Shown here one piece after another: positions 1 to 5,362 of a stretch of DNA of 5,362 nt; positions within the stretch are counted from its first letter, which is position 1, and every line of letters starts with the position of its first letter. The DNA is from Flavobacterium sp. MC2016-06 (lineage in GTDB: Bacteria > Bacteroidota > Bacteroidia > Flavobacteriales > Flavobacteriaceae). Position numbers and translations under genes: made by a program. The DNA lies in the NCBI RefSeq assembly GCF_009711165.2, contig NZ_WMID02000068.1, positions 1 to 5,362 on the forward strand, given 5' to 3'. The notes beneath the pieces were generated by a model. The model did no database searches. It was not told the DNA's origin and saw nothing but the letters and a program-made list of their open reading frames with translations.

Positions 1-118
1 GCTGAACTTTGTTTTGCTCTAACAATTGGAGATAGGATCTCATATTGAAGTGCTCCAACTCCGTTTGTAGCTGTTAAGGTAACTGTACTTGTTAATGCAA
101 TACATGTAACCGGTGTAG
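1..118 (-). repeat. Near-identical DNA block, copy in g3
   Basis: Partner of the block at 1714-1831. Mismatches fall at window positions 36, 54, 55, 60, 63, 96, 101 and 111. The true length of the duplicated tract is unknown because this copy is cut by the window edge. The corresponding part of g0 (near 5320-5362) is clearly less similar, so g2 and g3 are the closest pair. Confidence 0.9.
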
Positions 119-1652
119 CTGTAAAGTTTAGATCTGTAGGTTTGTTTAGAGCTGGTATGTTTACTGATACCGGAGCTGCAATTATACAACCGTTAGCATC
201 TTTTACATAAGCCGTTACCGTACCCGATGCATTAGTTGAATACGTATTTGTTGATGTGTAATTAACTCCTGCATCAAAACTATACTGATAAGGTGATGTT
301 CCTGTACCTGCTGTAACATTTACTGTAACTAAAGCTGACTGTGTTGCATTTCCTGCTCCACAAGTCAATCCTTGAGTCAACACTGCTGTAGCTGCTAGAG
401 CAGTAGGCTGTGTAATTGTAACTGGTAAAGCAACTGATGTACATGATTTAGCATCCTTAACAACAACATTATATGTTCCAGCGATTAAACCTGTGAAGAT
501 ATTTGATGTCTGGAAGGTAACTCCATTATCATTACTGTACTGATATGGTGCAATACCGTTAGCAGCAGTAATTGTAATGCTTGCGTCATTTCCTCCAACA
601 CAAGATACGTTGATTTGTGTCGCAGAAGCTGTTGGACTTGTTGTCGGTGTTACTGTTATTGTTGAAGATACTGCAGTACAATTTTGACTGTCTGTAACTC
701 TGAAAACATAAGTTCCCGCTGTAGAAGCTGTATAGGCTGGTCCTGCTATAACTGTATAACCTGATCCGCCATCAACTTCATATTTAGTATATGTTCCTGT
801 TCCTCCTGTTGGAGTTAAAGTTATAGATGCGTTAGCAATACAAGTTAAATCTTGTGTTAAATCTGCTTGTAAAAGCAGTTGTGGATAAACTGTGTAATCA
901 ACAAAATTAGAAGTACATCCGTTACCGTCTATAATACCTAACTTGTAAATACCTGGTGCAGTAATAGTATACGTTGAACTTGGCTGGATAGCACCGTTTA
1001 CAGTGTATTTAGCTGGTGCAACCGCAACTGTCTGCCCAATAGATAGATCTATAGTTAATGGTGTACCTACATAACATTCTGCAGCAGGCATTGCAATTAT
1101 CGGCAGTGCATCTGTAGCAATTGTTACGTCTAATTTATCTGAACATATAAGATTTGCATCTTTTACATAAACATCCCATTGTGTATTTACTGCAGGATCT
1201 AATTCTGCTGTAGCGCTTGTTGTGTAATCTGAAGCGATTGGAGTTGCTCCATCTTGAACAAATGCATATAAATATGCTGGAACTCCACCTGTAGTCGTTA
1301 CCGTAACTTTTGCTTTAGAATTACAATTTGCATTAATATTTGATACTAATGTAATATCTAAAACTGCAGGCTGTGCAACCGTAACAGCAATAGTAGCCTG
1401 ACAACCTGTAATGTCATCTGTAACCACAATTGTTTGTGTTCCTGCTGGTAATCCCGTTACGTTTATAACTGCAGCGCTTTGAGCTGTAACAGTCGCCGCA
1501 CTATTAATTGAATAACTGTAAGTTCCTGCAAAGTTGTTCACTGTAAATTGAACTGCTCCGTCTGAACCTCCATTACAAGAAACATCTTTTGTAACCAGAC
1601 CTGCAACTGTGATTTTAGTTACCGGCTGAACTGTGTATGATTCTTGGTACGT
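1..1652 (-). repeat. Long repeat unit 3 (modules a3-f3 complete, g3 cut by the window edge)
   Basis: Begins after the closing Cys of g2 (1653) and runs off the low-coordinate edge. Cys codon pairs are a3 1575 to 1401, b3 1323 to 1143, c3 1074 to 915, d3 840 to 678, e3 600 to 441 and f3 360 to 186; g3 has its first Cys at 102. Spacings are 58, 60, 53, 54, 53 and 58 residues. The period relative to unit 2, measured between the first Cys of g2 and g3, is 1,713 bases (571 codons). Module b3 keeps the W-D-V-Y before D-A-N-L-I-C seen in similar form in b1. The repeat array therefore continues toward the C-terminus beyond position 1. Confidence 0.85.
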
Positions 1653-4600
1653 ACATCCATTTGCATCTGTTACTTGGAATACATAAGTATCCGGAGCTAA
1701 TAATGCAAATACTGCTGAACTTTGTTTTGCTCTAACAATTGGAGATAGTATCTCATATTGAAGTGCCGCAACACCATTTGTAGCTGTTAAGGTAACTGTA
1801 CTTGTTAACGCAACACATGTAACTGGTGTAGAAACAAAAGCTAAATCAGTTGGTGGATTTAAGACTGGTATATTAACACCATTACTTAAAGTAAATAAAC
1901 ATCCTTTAGCATCTTTAACTAAAACATCAAAAGTTGTTCCTGTATAAGATTCATATGTATTTGTTGAAGTATACGTAACTCCATTATCAAAACTATAAGT
2001 ATATGGAGATGTACCATCTGCAGCGGTAACTGTAATAACTGCTTTAGAAGGAGTATTTCCTGTACCACAAGTCAAGGCTGTTGTAATAACTGAAGTTGCC
2101 GTTAATGGATTTGGCTGCGTAATAACTATCGCACTACTTGTTAGTGAACAAGATTTAGCATCAACAACAGTAACTTGATAAGCTGTTCCTGCAATTAACC
2201 CTGTAAAGACATTTGATGCTTGTAAAGTAGCTCCGTTATCCATACTGTATTGATAAGGACCAACTCCTCCAGTAACATTTACTGTAATCGAACCATCATT
2301 ACCTCCATTACAACTAACATTTGTTGTTGTAGTATTAAATACAATTGCTGGTATAGGATCTAAAGTTAAAGTTGTAGTAGCCTCACAAGACAATGGTGTC
2401 CTAGCGTCTTTTACTTTAAAGATATAATTTCCAATAGCACTTGTTGAAAGTACATTTGTAGGCATAGTTGTGAACGAACCTCCATTTAAAGAATATTCAT
2501 AAGTATAGCCTGTATTGTAACCTCCTGCTGCAGTTAATGTAATTTCTGCATTTGGTGTTCCTGTACAATCAAGTTGTTTTGTAATCTGAGCATTAATTTG
2601 TAATTGTGGTTTCACTTCATAAGTGGCAGTAGCTGTACAGCCATTTCCATCTTTAATAACCAAATTATAAATTCCTGCTGCATTGAATGTAAAGTTATTT
2701 GATGCTTGGAAAGCACTTCCGTTTACGCTATAAGTAGCTGGAGTTACTGAAACTACTCCACCAATAGTAATTACGAAAGGATTACCATCATAACAAATTG
2801 TAGCTGGCGCAGCAATAGTTGGATCAGCATCTTTGTTTAAAGTAACAGAAACTTGTTTAATACATCCATAAGCATCTTTTGCATAAACAATGTAGTTTCC
2901 TGCATTAGCGTTAAATGTGTTTGCACTAGCCCAACCAGCACTTACTGCCGTTGGAGCCGTAGCACTTGATAATAAAAGCTGGTAAGTATATGGAGCTGTT
3001 CCATCTTTAGCAACAGCTGTAATTACACCTGAATTATTATTACAATTTGCGTTTTTAGAAACAGAAGCTGTAACAGATAATAAGATTGCTGATTCTGTAA
3101 TGTTAAAGCTTGTTGTTGCAACACTACATCCTGCATGAATAGAACCACCAACTTCTTTAACTAACACAAAATAATTTCCAAAAGGAAGCGGTCCTAAATT
3201 ATTTACTGCCAAAGTACCGTTTGCTGGAATTGTTCCAGAACCCGTAATACCTGTTGAAACTGCAGACAATGAATTAAAAATTTCATACGTAACATCTGTA
3301 GATACAGGGTAAATACTTTTAATATTAAATGAAACTTTTCCGTCAGCCGAACCTTTACATGTAACATTTTGAGCAACTACTGCATTTGTAGTTAATGTAG
3401 AATTTGTTGGAATCGGAGTTTGTGATGTTTCATAGTAATAACATCCTGTAACATTATCATGAACAATGAAAGTATATAAAACACCTGGTAATAAATTAGG
3501 TATTGTCGCTTTTTTACTTCCTACAGCGTCTTCATCATACCATGGTAAAGTTGTAGGAGCTGTATAAGTCATTCCTGGACCTGTATAGATTGCGAAATGA
3601 TATGGACCAGGACCAGTAACTGTAGAAAGTGTACCTCCAACTGCTACAACAGCAGACCCAAGACTAGAACAATCTGCAGGTGGTGGTGTTACTGTAATAT
3701 CTAAATCATCTGGTGGTGATGCAACTAATACATTTTGGATTAGTACAGAACAACCATTAGCATCTACTACATTAATTTGGTATAAACCAAAATCAACTAC
3801 GTTGAAAGTAACAGAAGTAGTCCCAGCTGTATTTAGTTCAGAATTATTATAACCATTAACACCTGTTACAAAATAATCATAAGGAGCCGTACCACCAGTT
3901 ACGCTATCTACAATAACTGAACCTTTAGAAACTCCTAAAGCTCCACAAGTGATAGGTAATGCATGACTAGTCACAATAATCGGAAGAGGTTGAGCAATTG
4001 TAATTGTACCTGTATCAGTACATCCTTTAGCATCAGTTACTGTTATTGTATAAGTACCAGCAGCTAATCCAGATGTTTGTGTTCCATAATCGTGAGAAGT
4101 AGTTGTATTATAAACATTAAATACAAAAGGAGCTAATCCTAATGATGTATTATTGACAATTGAAATCGCAGCGGTCTCGTCACCATTACAATTAATTGTT
4201 TGTGTTTGTGTGATACCTGTAATATCAGGAGTAACTGTAGCTGTAGTTGTAATCGCAGTCGTAGTAACCGCTTGACAACCATTTGCGTCAGTAACTCTAA
4301 ATGTATAGCTACCTGCTGCACTTGTATTGAATACATTGCTAGCCATCGCAGTATACGTTGTACCTCCATTAGTAGAAGATTCGTAAGTATAAGTTGCACT
4401 ATTACCATTTGATGCTGTCAAAGTTATTTGAGCATTTTGTGGTGTACTACAAGTATTGTCTTTATCTAAAACAGCAGTTAATGTTAATTTTGGATAAACT
4501 ATAACTGCATTGCTTAATGCTGTACATCCATTACCATCTTTAACTGTAATAGTATAAGTTCCTGGAGTACTAATTGTAAATGTATTTCCTGCTTGGTAAG

Positions 4601-5362
4601 AAGCACCGTTATCGATACTATAAGTCAAAGGAGCTTTACCTGAACCTGTTGCAGTTATAACATATGGAGCTGTTCCAAAACATTGACCTGCAGCTGCTGC
4701 TGTAACTGTCGGAACAGCATCTTTACTAATAGTAATGTCTAATACAAAGGTACATCCATTAGCATCTATAATATGAGCATCCCAATTTGTATCAACAGTA
4801 GGGTTTAAATTTGCTGTGTTTGAATTTGTATAAGTACCTACAGGGAATCCATCACGAACAAATGAATATCTGTAAGATGCTGTTCCACCTGTAACATTGA
4901 CCGTAATTGCTGATGTAGACACACTACAAGTAGCATTTACAGCTGTATAAGTAGCATTTAAAGCTGCTGCTGGCTGGTTAATTGTAACAGAAGCGTTTGC
5001 AGTACAACCCGTAATTTCATCTGTAACAACAATTGCATAAGTTCCTGCTATTTGAGCTGGCAGGTTAATTGTTCCAGCAGATTGAGCCGTAACTGCAGAT
5101 CCACCATTAATAGTGTAACTGTAAGTTCCTGCAAATCCTGAAACAGTGTATCTAACTGATCCTGTGTTTCCACCGTTACATAATACATCACTCAATTTAC
5201 TTCCTAAAACAGTAATAGGAGTAACATTCGCAATTGTATATGATTCTGTATAATAACATCCGTTTGCATCAGTAACTCTGAAAGTATAAGTTCCAGGTGT
5301 TAATCCTGCAAATGATGTTCCTGTTTGTTTTGCTACAATAATTGGTGATGGAGCAATCGTTT
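1..5362 (-). CDS. Giant SprB-like repetitive cell-surface protein (internal fragment; both ends outside the window)
   Basis: One minus-strand frame is open across the entire window: 1,786 full codons (3-5360), no stop, no credible start. The five in-frame Met codons (+ strand 4344, 3570, 2463, 2241, 1089) all lie inside repeat modules. The translation is Thr/Val/Ala/Gly/Ser/Asn-rich, with very few Trp (4) and few Arg, and no obvious membrane segment. It consists of about 21 tandem modules with motifs such as C-N-G-G-N-D-G-S, G-G-x-x-P-Y-x-Y-S-x-D-N-G, A-G-T-Y and V-T-D-A-N-G-C. These resemble the SprB repeats of Bacteroidetes surface adhesins. By family knowledge, such proteins are exported by the type IX secretion system through a C-terminal sorting domain and act outside the cell; SprB (about 6,500 residues in F. 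johnsoniae) is carried along the cell surface during gliding. Signal peptide and sorting domain would lie outside this window. Inferred role: extracellular filamentous adhesin. It could be sprB itself or a paralogous repeat adhesin; neighbours are not visible, so no symbol is given. Confidence 0.93.
1653..3440 (-). repeat. Long repeat unit 2 (modules a2-b2-c2-d2-e2-f2-g2), 596 codons
   Basis: Bounded by the closing Cys of g1 (3441) and of g2 (1653). Cys codon pairs are a2 3357 to 3126, b2 3042 to 2862, c2 2793 to 2637, d2 2565 to 2385, e2 2310 to 2148, f2 2067 to 1899 and g2 1815 to 1653. Spacings are 77, 60, 52, 60, 54, 56 and 54 residues. The order matches units 1 and 3. Module a2 is the outlier, 19 residues longer than a1 and a3, closing with an unusual E-V-G-G-S-I-H-A-G-C. 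Module d2 closes with K-D-A-R-T-P-L-S-C. Modules e2, f2 and g2 are close to canonical, with C-N-G-G-N-D-G-S, T-S-P-Y-T-Y-S-F-D-N-G and V-T-D-A-N-G-C. Confidence 0.85.
1714..1831 (-). repeat. Near-identical DNA block, copy in g2
   Basis: Aligned without gaps to 1-118, these 118 bases differ at only 8 positions (about 93% identity). One exact run is 35 bases and another is 32 bases. The block encodes the region around the first Cys of module g2 through S-P-I-V-R-A-K-Q-S-S. Beyond it, toward the f module (higher coordinates), identity falls sharply. The offset of 1,713 bases keeps the reading frame. Confidence 0.9.
3126..3947 (-). repeat. Expanded, divergent block f1-g1-a2 spanning the unit 1/unit 2 junction
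   Basis: Three consecutive modules depart from the otherwise tight pattern. Cys-to-Cys spacing is 65 (f1), 76 (g1) and 77 (a2) residues, against 56-58 for f2/f3, 54 for g2 and 58 for a1/a3. Register is still recognisable: the f1-g1 linker has P-P-D-D-L-D-I where f2-g2 and f3-g3 have P-T-D-L, and a2 begins C-K-G-S-A-D-G-K where a3 has C-N-G-G-S-D-G-A. The additions in g1 are Gly/Pro/aromatic-rich (T-G-P-G-P-Y-H-F, Y-T-G-P-G-M-T-Y) followed by a charged P-W-Y-D-E-D-A and S-K-K. The additions in a2 include I-P-A-N-G-T-L-A-V-N-N. I infer longer surface loops; no known ligand-binding domain is recognised. Confidence 0.75.
3441..5255 (-). repeat. Long repeat unit 1 (modules a1-b1-c1-d1-e1-f1-g1), 605 codons
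   Basis: Bounded by the closing Cys of g0 (5256) and of g1 (3441). First-to-second Cys codon positions (+ strand) are a1 5178 to 5004, b1 4926 to 4752, c1 4680 to 4524, d1 4449 to 4275, e1 4188 to 4020, f1 3945 to 3750 and g1 3669 to 3441. Spacings within modules are 58, 58, 52, 58, 56, 65 and 76 residues. Modules a1-e1 match unit 3 closely in order and motif: a1 has F-A-G-T-Y-S-Y and V-T-A-Q-S-A, b1 has W-D-A-H before D-A-N-G-C, and c1 has C-F-G-T-A-P and D-G-N-G-C. Modules f1 and g1 are enlarged and more divergent. No frameshift or broken module is seen. Confidence 0.85.
4191..4274 (-). other. Thr-rich inter-module linker d1-e1
   Basis: Between the closing Cys of d1 (4275) and the opening Cys of e1 (4188) lie 28 residues, making this the longest linker in the window (Cys-to-Cys distance 29; the others are 23-28). 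It is dominated by Thr (T-T-T-A-I-T-T-T-A-T-V-T-P-D). The equivalent d2-e2 (2313-2384) and d3-e3 (603-677) linkers are also Thr/Pro-rich (T-T-T-L-T-L-D-P-I-P; T-P-T-T-S-P-T-A-S). This suggests an extended joint at the same place in every long unit. Confidence 0.65.
5256..5362 (-). repeat. C-terminal part of a 'g' module (g0), end of a preceding long unit
   Basis: This is the N-terminal-most protein sequence in the window (35 complete codons). It contains S-P-I-I-V-A-K-Q, then P-G-T-Y-T-F-R-V-T-D-A-N-G-C ending at the Cys codon 5256-5258. It aligns with the second half of g2 (S-P-I-V-R-A-K-Q then V-T-D-A-N-G-C) and with the visible part of g3. The match shows that at least one more long unit lies upstream in the gene, beyond position 5362. 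Confidence 0.85.

Noticed and set aside
3510..3515. Homopolymer tract that might cause phase variation
   Set aside because: The run is only six T and encodes Lys-Lys in frame. I noticed no homopolymer or short tandem repeat long enough to suggest slipped-strand switching, and the frame is intact throughout.
3126..3947. Inserted foreign domain or mobile element in the divergent block
   Set aside because: The two-Cys pattern and linker lengths continue without interruption and residual f, g and a motifs are recognisable. There are no terminal inverted repeats, target duplications or composition change that would indicate an insertion.
4344..4346. In-frame Met codons (also at 3570, 2463, 2241 and 1089) as possible gene starts
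   Set aside because: Each sits inside a repeat module with open frame and homologous sequence on its N-terminal side, so they are internal residues.
4139..4408. Minus-strand 89-codon ORF with a Leu/Gln-rich product
   Set aside because: It lies in a different frame of the same strand, wholly inside modules d1-e1 of the giant ORF. Its Leu/Gln-rich low-complexity product is what the Thr/Ala codons give when shifted, and it has no family resemblance.
4200..4412. Plus-strand 70-codon ORF with a Cys/Ser/Arg-rich product
   Set aside because: It is antisense to the repeat modules. Its apparent Cys richness comes from reading the complement of Thr and Ala codons, and no ribosome binding site or homology is evident.
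1..5362. CRISPR-like or intergenic tandem repeat array
   Set aside because: The repeats are long, diverged, always in frame and encode a conserved protein pattern. There are no short identical direct repeats with unique spacers.
1..5362. A novel multi-gene system (defence, secretion or biosynthetic)
   Set aside because: Only part of one gene is present. No second gene, regulatory region or partner can be seen, so such a claim has no support here.

Overview
The whole window is one uninterrupted stretch of a single very large coding sequence on the minus strand. Reading that strand in the frame whose codons occupy + strand positions 3-5, 6-8 ... 5358-5360, I walked every codon and met no stop over 1,786 consecutive codons. 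Neither the start nor the stop codon lies inside the window. I see no intergenic DNA, RNA gene, promoter, terminator, mobile element or CRISPR array.

The protein is a tandem array of roughly 80-residue, Thr/Val/Gly/Ala/Asn/Ser-rich, beta-strand-like modules. Each has a first Cys near its start (often C-N-G-G-x-D-G), a central G-G/D-G-x-x-P-Y-x-Y-S segment, a G-T-Y turn, and a closing V-T/K-D-A-N/K-G/S-C. This is the style of the SprB-repeat surface proteins of Bacteroidetes, such as the gliding-motility adhesin SprB of Flavobacterium johnsoniae, which is exported by the type IX secretion system. The AT-leaning codon choice and the repeat family suggest a Flavobacterium-like member of the Flavobacteriia. 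Species and exact ortholog cannot be decided from the window.

Layout from N- to C-terminus (high to low coordinates): the tail of a 'g' module (5256-5362), long unit 1 with modules a1 to g1 (3441-5255), long unit 2 with a2 to g2 (1653-3440), and long unit 3 with a3 to f3 plus part of g3 (1-1652). The modules are not interchangeable. Seven distinguishable types (a-g) recur in the same order three times, so the gene has a two-level repeat: about 80 residues nested in about 570-605 residues.

Every module has exactly two Cys. All 42 Cys in the window use the TGT codon, and linker lengths are characteristic of each module junction. A contiguous block f1-g1-a2 (about 3126-3947) is longer and more divergent than its counterparts. 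Parts of g2 and g3 are nearly identical at DNA level, pointing to recent duplication or gene conversion.

I found no new multi-gene system. The interest lies in the regular architecture of this giant adhesin-like protein and the places where the regularity breaks.
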